Below are positions 50,901 to 59,277 of a stretch of DNA of 64,000 nucleotides, piece after piece; position 1 is the first letter of the stretch, and each line of letters opens with the position of its first letter. The position numbers were made by a program, and so were the translations under genes. Below the pieces are notes generated by a model that saw nothing but the letters and a program-made list of their open reading frames with translations, searched no databases and was not told the origin of the DNA. This stretch comes from Tabrizicola_A sp965284335 (GTDB taxonomy: Bacteria > Pseudomonadota > Alphaproteobacteria > Rhodobacterales > Rhodobacteraceae), in the NCBI RefSeq assembly GCF_965284335.1, contig NZ_OZ260076.1; one strand, written 5' to 3'.

Positions 50901-51424
50901 GCGCGATCTGGTTTGACAGCACGATAGGACAAGGCACCACCGTTACCGTGGCATGGCCAGCCACGGCCACAGACGTCAGCCTGCCAGCAACGCCAACCGC
51001 ACAGCTGCAACAGAACGAGGCCGGCAAGGCCGCGTCAGGATTGACCGGGCTGAATATTTTGGTGGTCGATGATGTGGCGGATGTCGCTGATGTTCTGGCC
51101 GAAATGCTTGAGGCGGCGGGCGCCGTAACGGTCGCCCTTTCCGATCCCAAAGAGGCACAAGCGATGTTGACCGAAAACCCCGGCCTTTGGTCTGCCTTGG
51201 TAACCGATCTGGACATGCCGGATATTTCAGGGGTTCAACTGGCCCAAGCGGCATCAAAACAAACGCCACCCGTGCCATGCATTCTTGTTTCGGGACGGAT
51301 CGGTAGCCGGGTTTTGCCACAAGATCTGTTTTCCGCCATCTTGGCCAAACCGACCGAGGCCAGCACCCTGATCAACGCAGTTCAAACCGCCGTTTCGGCA
51401 CCAAAAACGGAAGTTGTCAGCTAG
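47993..51424 (+). CDS. Soluble hybrid histidine kinase with GAF and PAS domains and C-terminal receiver
   Basis: The 1143-residue protein has no clear membrane helix. An N-terminal GAF-like domain (about residues 20-180) is followed by a second (about 215-365, with IGVVLHRIDAQQEA at its end). Two or three PAS domains follow (about 385-750; SKSDHLRAMLTAVPDLVLELDETGRC, TSNLVIVTDANANIEWVNPAFERRSGW, AIESAHDGIAMVNSEGYFQFMNHAY). The kinase core has the H-box HVAAGVAHDLNNIFAVISG (His771), N-box VVNLALNACQAD and FEPYFTTKGENGTGLGLPIV. A receiver ends the protein (ILVVDDVADVADVLAEML, Asp1072 in VTDLDMPDISG). It likely senses a cytoplasmic cue. The tail overlaps the convergent kinase stop by 4 bp. Confidence 0.92.
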   Translation: MTKLDKTTSAPMSPCELLQSRRDGLAQAVEMMHRPDGLEVGLSAALQLCRTLLAADACALMRHTDAGGLTPALCALADSNCAVFSSDWTGAATWLQGSVNLPEIGHLPLPAALVTGGQRYHAILAEPIQHEAELPLMLVALSTKAKAFSPKDTRFLRALCDEIGHLLAPKTTAQIAQSGCAEQAFGPCLRPPQADAECCEISNCFKHIIDLTNSILSQPGEDVDELINNALARAGEIAGVGRSYVCPLDASGMIDTSHEWAAPGVPKMWSASQQMPLSLLDPWIERLSAGEAVVIERADMLPLDLPTRAVLQRQGAVSLLLAPMRRQGKFAGFVGFTSTLRAQQFSPYEISLLQSVANAIGVVLHRIDAQQEARGAQASLSAKSDHLRAMLTAVPDLVLELDETGRCIAFSLGDGQAMLLPQPDPMGHLIDDLIPPHLVDTFRTAMHEVQADGMRRSFDCEHDVKGEAQVCSASIALRNGNGQKQGWFVVLRDITARRAQQRQIAQLSKIAELTSNLVIVTDANANIEWVNPAFERRSGWRLEEIRGRKPESFLRSRRASRAAAARVSYAIRHGAMMQTEMLNHDRSGKEFWVTLDIQPMLDDSGAVQGFVAVQTDITELKRQHRREMRDWKLAIESAHDGIAMVNSEGYFQFMNHAYREMLGISSTQKISPLHWRDIYPHEPEDWIKRREMRMAGKDRAVQFELRGQHRDGPEIRQEVSLTARADGGLLVIARDISERIRAFAEKARLRDQLQVAQQREVISHVAAGVAHDLNNIFAVISGTAALLEMNCRHESDAMMGLHRIKRAAQMAIDLGAGLATLGRGNAKPIEQDLRALVRQGLDLLGTTRIEQNHVTLTVPDTAQMVWADSTKLLQVVVNLALNACQADQDQSGPVRVEVLPAANWNPNRQPDIGHFFTNRNYSVFQVQDHGLGISPEDRPKLFEPYFTTKGENGTGLGLPIVASILRQSDGAIWFDSTIGQGTTVTVAWPATATDVSLPATPTAQLQQNEAGKAASGLTGLNILVVDDVADVADVLAEMLEAAGAVTVALSDPKEAQAMLTENPGLWSALVTDLDMPDISGVQLAQAASKQTPPVPCILVSGRIGSRVLPQDLFSAILAKPTEASTLINAVQTAVSAPKTEVVS

Positions 51425-53958
51425 GAAGCGGCGGGCAGCCGCTGGGCAAAGGCGGCAATCTCAGCGTCGATCAACGCGCTGCACAGCGCCAATGCCGCGC
51501 GGCAGTCTTGCACCAGATCCGGCAGTTTTTCCGTGTCTCCGGCGCTTGCCGCATTTTCCAGTTCACAAAGAGCGGCATGCAGGGGCAGCGCCCCAAAAAT
51601 CGCAGCGCCCCCGGCGCATTGATGCGCCTGCTGCGCGAAACTGACGGGATCAATCTCTGCAAGATCCCCATCCAAAAGCCTATGCACGCTGGCCTCTACC
51701 TCCTGCGCAATGCCGCGCAACCGCGTCAGACCAAGACTGTCGGCCAAAACCTCGATCGCATCGGCAATGCCGCCGCGCAGGTCTTGAGATGAGTCAGCAC
51801 CATAAACATCTGTGTCCTGCGAAAGAACACGCTCCAGATCACGGGTGCGGATTGGTTTATACATAATCTCATTCACCCCCGCCCCCAGCGCCAGGGCATG
51901 ATCTGACGGCTGCAAATTCGCCGTCAACCCGACGATGCGCGCCTGATGTGACATGCCCCCCGCGCGGATCAGCCGGGTTGCCTCGATCCCGTCCATGCCG
52001 GGCATGCTAATGTCCATCAAGATCAGATCAAAGGCCAATTGCCCGGCCATGGCAACGGCCGTTTCCCCATCCGCCGCCTCATGCGCCTGATGGCCCAAGG
52101 ACATCAGCATGTTGCGCACCAAAACGCGGTTAACGGCCTGATCGTCAACCACCAACACTCGACGCGCGATCGCGAGCTTTGGGGCGCGGGTCTCAGGGCC
52201 GCTGTTCATCGGCAATTCAACCCAAAACAGGCTGCCTCGACCGGGTTGGCTTTGAACGCCCACCCTGCCCCCCATCATCTGAACAGCGCGCCGCACAATC
52301 CCCAAACCGATGCCCGCCCCTCCGACCGACCGGCCATAGCCGCGATCCAAAACCTCGAAATCCTCAAAAATCCGCGACTGATCGGCGGGGTCAATACCGA
52401 TACCGCGATCCTCGACCTCAATGCGCAGCAAGGCCTGTGCTGTCATGCCAAAGCGCAGAAAAATTGGACGGTCTCCGCCGAATTTGATCGCATTGCTCAA
52501 CAGATTGCGCAGCATCTGACGCATCGCGCGTGGGTCACCCAAACAGGTTTCGGGCACCGCCGCATCAATCTGCAATCGAATATCGACCCCTTGCTCTGCC
52601 CCTGATCGCAGGGCCGCCGCAACCAGTTCCGACGCCAATATGCGCAACGAAAACGGCTCTGTCGTCTGTTTGGGATGCGGCCCATCCTCTATGGCCGTCA
52701 GGTCCAGCACATGTTCGATCTGATCCAAGGCCGCCACGGCGCTTTGCTGGGCGATTGTCAGCAAGGATTGCACTGCAGCATCGTGATGTTGCCGCAAAAC
52801 CAGATCTATCGCGCCCAAAACGCCCTGCATCGGAGTGCGCAACTCATGACTTGCCGCAGCCAGAAAGCGCACCTTTTCATCCGCCTCGCGTTTTGCCCGG
52901 CGTGCAGTCATCCGACGCCGCCGTTCCACCGCAACGGTGGCCGAAATGTCTCTGACAAATCCAACGTGCAACTTACGGCCCGACGTTCCTTTGTCATCGA
53001 CAACGGAAAGGCTGACGGGAATAACGCGGCCAGACTTGGTGCGCAGCCGCAAACGGCGTCGGCGCTGGCCGGCCAATCGGTTGATCAGCCGGACGTCATG
53101 TTGCTGGCCATCGGACACATCCGCCATGGGCCAAAGCGTGCTGATCCCACGGCCCAGAACTTCGCTGCGCGGTTTTTCGAACAAGGCCTCGGCTGCGGCG
53201 TTAAACAGCACCACGCGCCCCTCGGTATCAGCAACAACAACGGCATCAATGGCGATCTCAAAGCTGCTGCGCAGGGTTGTTTTTAACCTCTCAACCGTTT
53301 GCATCCGCAGACGACCGGTGCGGTAAAGAGAGAAGGAAACCGCCGCAAGCCCCAGGATCACCAACAAAACAAGCCCGCCCGCAAGGAAGAAATGCTGTAA
53401 AAAACGTTCGTGCTGTTGACGAAGATCCTCGACCCGGCCCAGCGAGGCCAGCATGCCGCGCAGCACAACAAAGCGAACATCAGGCGTCAAGTTTTCCAAT
53501 TGCGTCCGGACCGTCTCTATCCCCGCAAGGTTCATGGGGGTCAGCGCATCAATTCGGGGGACAAGCTCGTGCAAATGGCGACGAACGGCCATCAATCTGG
53601 TGTTGAACGCCTCTGGCTCAGACAAGAAATCTTGAAAGCTGCGGGCCAAAGGGACGATTGCCTCAACCCGGCTGTAAAGGATATCGAATTGCAAAATCGC
53701 TTTGGAAAAGTTTGGGGCCGAAGCGCTGCGATCTGCACTCAGGCGATGAAGGGCCAACAAGGCGCGCAGGTGATCCACCTCCAATTGCCCCACAGCCCAG
53801 TGCAGATTCTCCGCGCTTTTCAGCCGCAAAGCCTGAGACACCTCATACACCCGGCCACCAAGAATTGAGACGCCCAAAAGGCTTAGGGCAACCACGACCG
53901 CACAAAGCCATGTCAGGCGATCTTTTAAAGGGTCCTTTAAAAGAAGTGAGCTTTTCAT
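51421..53958 (-). CDS. Membrane hybrid histidine kinase with PAS, receiver and HPt domains (TorS-like layout)
   Basis: From ATG 53958 (GGGGATC upstream) the product has 845 residues; Met at 53970 is an alternative. Helix 1 is LTWLCAVVVALSLLGVSILGG, then a periplasmic helical domain of about 165 residues and helix 2 FFLAGGLVLLVILGLAAVSF. A PAS domain follows (RSSFEIAIDAVVVADTEGRVVLFNAAAEALF). The kinase has FLAAASHELRTPMQGVLGAIDLVL (His371) and LRNLLSNAIKFGGDRP. A receiver carries Asp649 (LILMDISMPGMDG) and a C-terminal HPt has AHQCAGGAAIFG (His779). It can therefore run an internal His-Asp-His relay. It converges with the GAF-PAS kinase. Confidence 0.93.
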   Translation of the reverse strand: MKSSLLLKDPLKDRLTWLCAVVVALSLLGVSILGGRVYEVSQALRLKSAENLHWAVGQLEVDHLRALLALHRLSADRSASAPNFSKAILQFDILYSRVEAIVPLARSFQDFLSEPEAFNTRLMAVRRHLHELVPRIDALTPMNLAGIETVRTQLENLTPDVRFVVLRGMLASLGRVEDLRQQHERFLQHFFLAGGLVLLVILGLAAVSFSLYRTGRLRMQTVERLKTTLRSSFEIAIDAVVVADTEGRVVLFNAAAEALFEKPRSEVLGRGISTLWPMADVSDGQQHDVRLINRLAGQRRRRLRLRTKSGRVIPVSLSVVDDKGTSGRKLHVGFVRDISATVAVERRRRMTARRAKREADEKVRFLAAASHELRTPMQGVLGAIDLVLRQHHDAAVQSLLTIAQQSAVAALDQIEHVLDLTAIEDGPHPKQTTEPFSLRILASELVAAALRSGAEQGVDIRLQIDAAVPETCLGDPRAMRQMLRNLLSNAIKFGGDRPIFLRFGMTAQALLRIEVEDRGIGIDPADQSRIFEDFEVLDRGYGRSVGGAGIGLGIVRRAVQMMGGRVGVQSQPGRGSLFWVELPMNSGPETRAPKLAIARRVLVVDDQAVNRVLVRNMLMSLGHQAHEAADGETAVAMAGQLAFDLILMDISMPGMDGIEATRLIRAGGMSHQARIVGLTANLQPSDHALALGAGVNEIMYKPIRTRDLERVLSQDTDVYGADSSQDLRGGIADAIEVLADSLGLTRLRGIAQEVEASVHRLLDGDLAEIDPVSFAQQAHQCAGGAAIFGALPLHAALCELENAASAGDTEKLPDLVQDCRAALALCSALIDAEIAAFAQRLPAAS

Positions 53959-54340
53959 AGAGATCCCCATCGGCCTATCAAGCCGGATCTCCCGATATTG
54001 AATTCAAAGACATGCTGCCCAAAAATGCCGCGAGCCTTCCACACACAAGCGCTCCGGACATCCGAGTTTGGTTGGCAATAAAACCTAGCGACGCGCGCGT
54101 TCAATTTCGAAAAACCTCAATCCAATCTACCTACAAAGAGCGAATTCGCGCCATGTGATATTTCAAATATAGCATTTAAACAATGAGCGTATCGAAAGAT
54201 ATTGTGCTTTGCATGTGCGCATATAGAATCAAAGATGAAATCATCCTATCGAGATGCTCTGATACCGTTGCGTCATGCGCATGGTGCATTATGCATCCAA
54301 AGTGTTCAAAAGACGTAGGCAAGTTTATAAAATCGTGGCG
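53959..54340. promoter_or_regulatory. 382-bp AT-rich control region between hybrid kinase and second regulator
   Basis: No credible gene is present. Notable elements are ATATTTCAAATAT (54158-54170), a perfect palindrome with one central base, and GCGAATTCGC near 54140. Several TATA-like hexamers occur between 54180 and 54260. The divergent promoters of the minus-strand kinase and of the second regulator should lie here. Confidence 0.45.
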
Positions 54341-55009
54341 ATGAAACAGAACGTGGTGACCAAGGTGATTGAACAACAACACTACACGGTTGTTATTGCA
54401 GATGACCATAATTTGGTGCGCGATGCCGTAGCCGAGATGCTGATCGCAGATGGCGGATTTTCGGTTTCATCCGTGGGCGATTTGCCTGCAACATTTCAGG
54501 CGCTGCAAACAAACGATCCGATTGATATGCTGTTGCTTGACGTCTCGATGCCGGGCATGGCTGGCATGGGATCCATTCAGCAAATTGTCGCAAAACACCC
54601 GGATCTGAAGATTGTTCTGTTCTCTGGCAGCGTTTCCAGCGAGTTTGTCTTTCAAAGCTTGCAAGCGGGCGTTCGGGGCTATGTGCCCAAAACCCTTCCC
54701 CTGCGGTCGTTGACATCAGCGCTGCGGCTTGTCTTGTCGGGTCAGGTTTTTCTTCCCATGTCGCTCTTGTCCGAGGTCGATGGAACACCGTCCTTCGAAA
54801 GCCGTGGCGACAATCAGAAGATCTTGACCGCCAAAGAGGTGAATATCCTCAATTTGGTTTCAGATGGCAAAACAAACAAAGAAATCGCTTGGGCATTGGG
54901 CGCGTCGGAAGTCACTGTTAAAATGTATCTCAGAACGATTTTCAATAAGTTGGGCGCATCAAATCGCACACATGCCGTGATGTTGGCAAAGGCAAAGTCA
55001 CTTCTTTGA
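54341..55009 (+). CDS. NarL/LuxR-type response regulator (second of two paralogues)
   Basis: From ATG 54341 the product has 222 residues; the frame begins at 54275 and this choice is uncertain because no strong ribosome-binding site is seen. The receiver reads YTVVIADDHNLVRDAVAEMLIADGG with Asp67 in LLLDVSMPGMAGM and lysine in GYVPKTLPLRSLTSALRLV. The output helix-turn-helix is LTAKEVNILNLVSDGKTNKEIAWALGASEVTVKMYLRTIFNKLGASNRTHA. It shares the KTLPL(K/R)SL block and VFLP with the 47295 regulator, and is therefore a paralogue. Confidence 0.9.
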   Translation: MKQNVVTKVIEQQHYTVVIADDHNLVRDAVAEMLIADGGFSVSSVGDLPATFQALQTNDPIDMLLLDVSMPGMAGMGSIQQIVAKHPDLKIVLFSGSVSSEFVFQSLQAGVRGYVPKTLPLRSLTSALRLVLSGQVFLPMSLLSEVDGTPSFESRGDNQKILTAKEVNILNLVSDGKTNKEIAWALGASEVTVKMYLRTIFNKLGASNRTHAVMLAKAKSLL

Positions 55010-55251
55010 AATATCACGATTGGATCAGCCAAGCCCATCCAAATGATCGCTTGCAATCGCCAGCGTCGCGCGCAGGGTTCAAGGCGCGGCAATCCCAAAC
55101 CAACAGCGGAATGTCGATCACAAGACTTGCATCAAGCAACTCAGTCATTAAATAATTGCAATCACGCTGAATTTTAAAATCACAGTGCGAAATATTATAG
55201 TGCCGATGGGAGCACCGCCAATCACGAACCCAGAAAGGCCATAACCGGAAC

Positions 55252-56733
55252 ATGAAGCGCCACGATTTAACGGCAAACCCGACCAGCTTCGCCTTTGGTG
55301 TCATGCTTTTGTGGCTTGCCATCGTTTATATGTTCCACGGCCATCCCTCAGACCGGGAAGATTCCGTTTCCACCTTATCCGATAGCTTCGCTGCCAAAAT
55401 AAACGCGCCCTTGGCCAACGTCGGGCCATCCGAGGGCTTTTGGGAATTCGCCTTTATCAACCCCTTGATTTTCCTACTCTTGCCACTGCTCATTATCCTG
55501 CTTTGCATACGCATTTATTGGGATGCACTCCGGCTTTCCCAGGCACGCACTGAGTTAGAGACGGTGCAAGCTGCGGTGACGGCCCAAAATGAAAAGATTG
55601 ACCGTTTGAGCCAGCAAATTGCCAAGGCCAACCATGCCTCGGCAGCCCATCAAGAACACATGGCCATGGTCTCACATGACATGCGGACCTCACTTCTGGG
55701 CGTGAAAGAACTGCTTGATTGCGCGCAGAACAGTGACGCGCCATTGGACAACAGCTTTCACTTAACCGCATCGACAACGGCGATTGATCGCATGCTGCGA
55801 TTGATTGAAAGTTGTGACCAAGACCCAAAGAGCAAAACGCCCCCGATGGGCACCTTCTGTCCAACGGCGCTTTTGATAAGCCTTCCGCCGCTGATCTCGG
55901 CAGCAGCCCGCGCCAATGGCACGGTGATCGTGACCGAACTGGCCAAGGATATGCCGAAGTTGATGGGAGACTCGGCCCAGATCGGGCAGATCGTGCTTAA
56001 CCTGCTCAGCAATGCGGTGAAGTTTACCAAAGCTGGCACCGTGACCTTTTCGGGCAGGCTCGATCCATCGGCAAAGGCAGAAGAGTTGCCCCGTTTGGTC
56101 ATCACGGTGGCGGACACAGGCCAAGGTATTGCGCCACAAGATCTGACGCAGATCTTCAAGCCAAGGTTTCGTGGCCAGCAACCGTCAGGTAGCTTTGCGG
56201 CTGGCAGCGGGCTGGGCTTGGCCATTGTCAAGCGTCTGGTTGACGCGATGAAAGGCAAGATCGCGGTGCAAAGTGAGCTGGGCAAGGGCAGCACCTTTAC
56301 CTTGGAAATCCCCCTGCCCTTGGCCAAGCCTGCGCAAGCCGAAAGCAAACCAAATCCAGCCGCCGTCTTGGCCGGAAAGCGTGTGCTTTTGGTTGACGAT
56401 GACGCGCTGATGCTTTTGATCGGCTCGCGCAGCTTGCAGCGCGCTGGTGCGCTTGTTCAGCTGGCCAACACCACCGAAGATGCGCTGGCCACCTGCCAAG
56501 AAGACGTGCCCGATGTGGTGGTGCTGGATCTGAATCTGGCGGGCGTCAATGCGGCCAAATTTGCACGCTCTATACGCAATGTGATTGCCCCCAATCGCTG
56601 TCGCATCATCGCCTTTTCAGGCAACATGGGACCAGATCGCGCGCGCGATTGTCTGGACAACGGCTTTGACGCCGCCATGGCGAAAAACGCCGATCTGGCG
56701 GCAGCCTTGGGTCGCATCCTCTCTGCGGCCTAA
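55252..56733 (+). CDS. Membrane histidine kinase with C-terminal receiver
   Basis: This 493-residue protein has two membrane helices: TSFAFGVMLLWLAIVYMFHG and INPLIFLLLPLLIILLCIRIYW. They enclose a short periplasmic loop of about 40 residues, too small for a normal ligand domain. A coiled-coil (about residues 95-130) precedes HisKA with VSHDMRTSLLGVKELL (His142). The ATPase has IVLNLLSNAVKFTKAGTV and GSGLGLAIVKRLV. A receiver follows with VLLVDDDALMLLIGSR and Asp426 in VVVLDLNLAG; the usual lysine-proline reads lysine-asparagine. About 240 bp of AT-rich DNA with no gene separate it from the second regulator. It resembles a relay kinase for the cluster. Confidence 0.9.
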   Translation: MKRHDLTANPTSFAFGVMLLWLAIVYMFHGHPSDREDSVSTLSDSFAAKINAPLANVGPSEGFWEFAFINPLIFLLLPLLIILLCIRIYWDALRLSQARTELETVQAAVTAQNEKIDRLSQQIAKANHASAAHQEHMAMVSHDMRTSLLGVKELLDCAQNSDAPLDNSFHLTASTTAIDRMLRLIESCDQDPKSKTPPMGTFCPTALLISLPPLISAAARANGTVIVTELAKDMPKLMGDSAQIGQIVLNLLSNAVKFTKAGTVTFSGRLDPSAKAEELPRLVITVADTGQGIAPQDLTQIFKPRFRGQQPSGSFAAGSGLGLAIVKRLVDAMKGKIAVQSELGKGSTFTLEIPLPLAKPAQAESKPNPAAVLAGKRVLLVDDDALMLLIGSRSLQRAGALVQLANTTEDALATCQEDVPDVVVLDLNLAGVNAAKFARSIRNVIAPNRCRIIAFSGNMGPDRARDCLDNGFDAAMAKNADLAAALGRILSAA

Positions 56734-56849
56734 AGCGCCTTTGAAACACAAAGACATAATTCTTGACCGTTGATAGCAACACAGTGTGTTGCCCTGTGGC
56801 CCATAGGATTTATCCTTATCTCACAACTGGGTCACGAGGATCGTCGCCA

Positions 56850-58112
56850 ATGCCGCATGACACACCTCTCATCACAACTATGGTGGTGGGTCTGTGTCTG
56901 GCTTTTGCCTTGGGTTTGGTCGCCCATAGGCTCAAACTGCCCATGATTGCCGGGTATTTATTGGCAGGGGTAATCATCGGCCCGTTTACGCCCGGCTTTG
57001 TGGCCGATCAGTATTTGGCGCAAGAACTGGCTGAACTTGGGGTGATCCTGTTGATGTTCGGCGTCGGGCTTCATTTCAGCTTGAAAGAGCTTATGGCCGT
57101 CAAGACCATCGCCATTCCGGGCGCATTGGGACAGATCATCGTTGCAACGGCGGCGGGCACTCTTATGGGCTGGGCGATGGGTTGGACCATCGGAGCAAGC
57201 ATTGTCTTTGGCCTGTCCTTGTCGGTGGCTTCAACCGTTGTGCTGCTGAGATCCTTGCAAGAACGCGGGATCGTCGGTCAAGAGCGGGGGCACATCGCTG
57301 TTGGCTGGCTGATCGTCGAAGACTTGGTCATGGTGCTGACTTTGGTTTTGGTGCCGCCTTTGGCGGGGCTTTTGGGGGGCACGGCCATGCCCTTAGATGA
57401 AGAAACCGCTGAGGTGGCACGTCTGGGCGTCGGTACGGTGATTGCGACATTGCTGGTCACGGGGGCAAAGGTTTTGGCCTTTCTCGGGCTGATGCTGATC
57501 GTGGGCAGCCGACTGATCCCCCTGATCCTGCATTATGTCGCCCATACCCGGCAGCGAGAGCTGTTCCGCCTTGCGGTGCTGTCCATCGCCTTGGGGGTGG
57601 CTTGGGGATCGGCCAAGTTCTTTGGCGTGTCCTTTGCGCTAGGAGCCTTCTTTGCCGGAATGGTCATGGCCGGGTCCAGCCTGTCGGCGCAGGCGATGAA
57701 AGACACCCTGCCGCTGCGCGATGCGTTCGCGGTGTTGTTCTTTGTTTCAGTCGGGATGCTGTTTGATCCAGCGGTGATTTTGACCCAACCGCTCAGCCTC
57801 TTGGGAACCGTTGTCATCATCATCGGTGTCAAGTCCTTGGCCGCCTATGGCATCGTGCGCGCCTTTGGCCATGGCCGACCTGTCGCCGCGACCATTGCCG
57901 CCAGCCTTGCCCAGATTGGCGAGTTTTCGTTCATTCTGATCGTGATGGGCGTCAACCTGAATGTCGTGCCGGTTGAAGCGCGAGATCTAGTGGTCGCCGG
58001 ATCTTTGCTGTCAATCTTGGCAAACCCGGTGATCTTTGCGGTGCTGGACCGCAAAGGTCTGGGTGAGGTGACAGAGCCGCAGCCCGAGCCTGCGCGTCAG
58101 GCGACGCCGTAA
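56850..58112 (+). CDS. CPA2-family cation:proton antiporter (KefB/YbaL-like, no TrkA domain)
   Basis: From ATG 56850 the product has 420 residues with about 12 membrane segments. The family blocks include MIAGYLLAGVIIGPFTPGF, LAELGVILLMFGVGLHFSL, ASTVVLLRSLQERG, GWLIVEDLVMVLTLVLVPPL and LRDAFAVLFFVSVGMLFDP. Most YbaL and KefB proteins end in a cytoplasmic TrkA-N/RCK domain, but here the protein stops at PEPARQATP soon after the last helix. Ligand gating by that domain is therefore missing, or supplied by another protein. It overlaps the convergent desaturase gene by 16 bp. K+ or Na+ exchange cannot be told apart. Confidence 0.9.
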   Translation: MPHDTPLITTMVVGLCLAFALGLVAHRLKLPMIAGYLLAGVIIGPFTPGFVADQYLAQELAELGVILLMFGVGLHFSLKELMAVKTIAIPGALGQIIVATAAGTLMGWAMGWTIGASIVFGLSLSVASTVVLLRSLQERGIVGQERGHIAVGWLIVEDLVMVLTLVLVPPLAGLLGGTAMPLDEETAEVARLGVGTVIATLLVTGAKVLAFLGLMLIVGSRLIPLILHYVAHTRQRELFRLAVLSIALGVAWGSAKFFGVSFALGAFFAGMVMAGSSLSAQAMKDTLPLRDAFAVLFFVSVGMLFDPAVILTQPLSLLGTVVIIIGVKSLAAYGIVRAFGHGRPVAATIAASLAQIGEFSFILIVMGVNLNVVPVEARDLVVAGSLLSILANPVIFAVLDRKGLGEVTEPQPEPARQATP

Positions 58113-59134
58113 AGACGCTTGGCTTCGGCAAAAGACATCAGCTTTTGCAGCTTTTCGTCCCACAGATGCAGCTTTACCGAGGCAAAGCTTTCGCGGATCG
58201 TCAAGCGCTGCGCCTCGGCCAGTTCGGCGTGGTCACGCAGCACTTCTGGAAGGCGATAGAACGGGATGCGGCTGTAAAGGTGATGCACATGGTGGATGCC
58301 GATATTGGCCGACATCCAGCGCAAGGGCTGGGGCAGCACATAATGCGATGACCCTTCCAGCGCCGCCTCATGCAACTGCCAGTCATCCGCTTTGGCCCAA
58401 TGGGTTTCCTCAAACTGGTGCTGCACATAAAACAGCCATATCCCCACGGTTGCCGCAATCACCGAGGTGGGCAGATAGATCAACAACAAAGGCATGAACC
58501 CGCCCAGCCAGATGATCAGACCCACCAGAATTGCGATCACCGCATTGGTTCCCATCGCAGAAATCCAATAGCGCCAGCCCGAGGTCATCAGACCCAAAGG
58601 CACGCGGTTTTGCAAAATGAAGATATAGCTGGGCCCCAACAGGAACAGCACCAGCGGATGGCGATACAGCCGATAGACCAACCGGCCAAAGCGGCTGCGG
58701 GCGCGGTATTCTTCCACCGTCAGCGTCATCACATCGCCAATGCCGCGATGGTCCAAATCGCCGTGGTGTGAATGATGAATCGAATGGGTCCGGCGCCAAA
58801 CGTCATAGGGGGTCAGGGTCAGCACGCCCAGACAACGGCCAACCCAATCCTGCACCTTACGATTGTTGAAATAGCTGGCATGGCCGCAATCATGCTGGAT
58901 GACAAAGATGCGCACCAGAAACAGCCCATTCAGCGCAGCGATTGCAAAGGCCAGCCAATAGCTCACCGACATGGCGGCCCATGCCAAGCCCCAAAGCAGA
59001 AAGAATGGCACAAGCGTGACCAGCAGTTCCATGATGCTGCGCCGGGTTGAGGGTTCACGATAACGGGCCAGAACTTGCACCCAATCCTTGGCCTGACGCA
59101 CGCGCGCCGCCTCTTCCGTCGTCACATTCGTCAT
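58097..59134 (-). CDS. Fatty acid desaturase
   Basis: The 345-residue protein has four or more membrane segments and the three histidine clusters of di-iron desaturases: HDCGH (residues 81-85), HSIHHSHH (117-124) and HHVHHL near residue 283. This pattern is that of the acyl-lipid desaturase family that puts double bonds into membrane lipids using electrons from ferredoxin or cytochrome. Position of the double bond is unknown. TGCAT-ACA-ATGCA (59227-59239) about 95 bp upstream might be an operator. The gene stands alone, converging on the antiporter. Confidence 0.92.
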   Translation of the reverse strand: MTNVTTEEAARVRQAKDWVQVLARYREPSTRRSIMELLVTLVPFFLLWGLAWAAMSVSYWLAFAIAALNGLFLVRIFVIQHDCGHASYFNNRKVQDWVGRCLGVLTLTPYDVWRRTHSIHHSHHGDLDHRGIGDVMTLTVEEYRARSRFGRLVYRLYRHPLVLFLLGPSYIFILQNRVPLGLMTSGWRYWISAMGTNAVIAILVGLIIWLGGFMPLLLIYLPTSVIAATVGIWLFYVQHQFEETHWAKADDWQLHEAALEGSSHYVLPQPLRWMSANIGIHHVHHLYSRIPFYRLPEVLRDHAELAEAQRLTIRESFASVKLHLWDEKLQKLMSFAEAKRLYGVA

Positions 59135-59277
59135 ATACTGTTGCCTAAGCCTTGGTTCCCGTGCGGCCCCTACCCATGGCGGCGCCTGCGTTTATACGTC
59201 ACCGAACTCCCTGCTCGGCATGTCTTTGCATACAATGCAGTCGCACAATGTGGAAAGCAGAATTTTCAGTCAAAGTG

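Noticed and set aside
54176..54409. Minus-strand 77-residue frame overlapping the second response regulator start
   Set aside because: It runs across the AT-rich control region and the regulator's N-terminus; no ribosome-binding site or family features.
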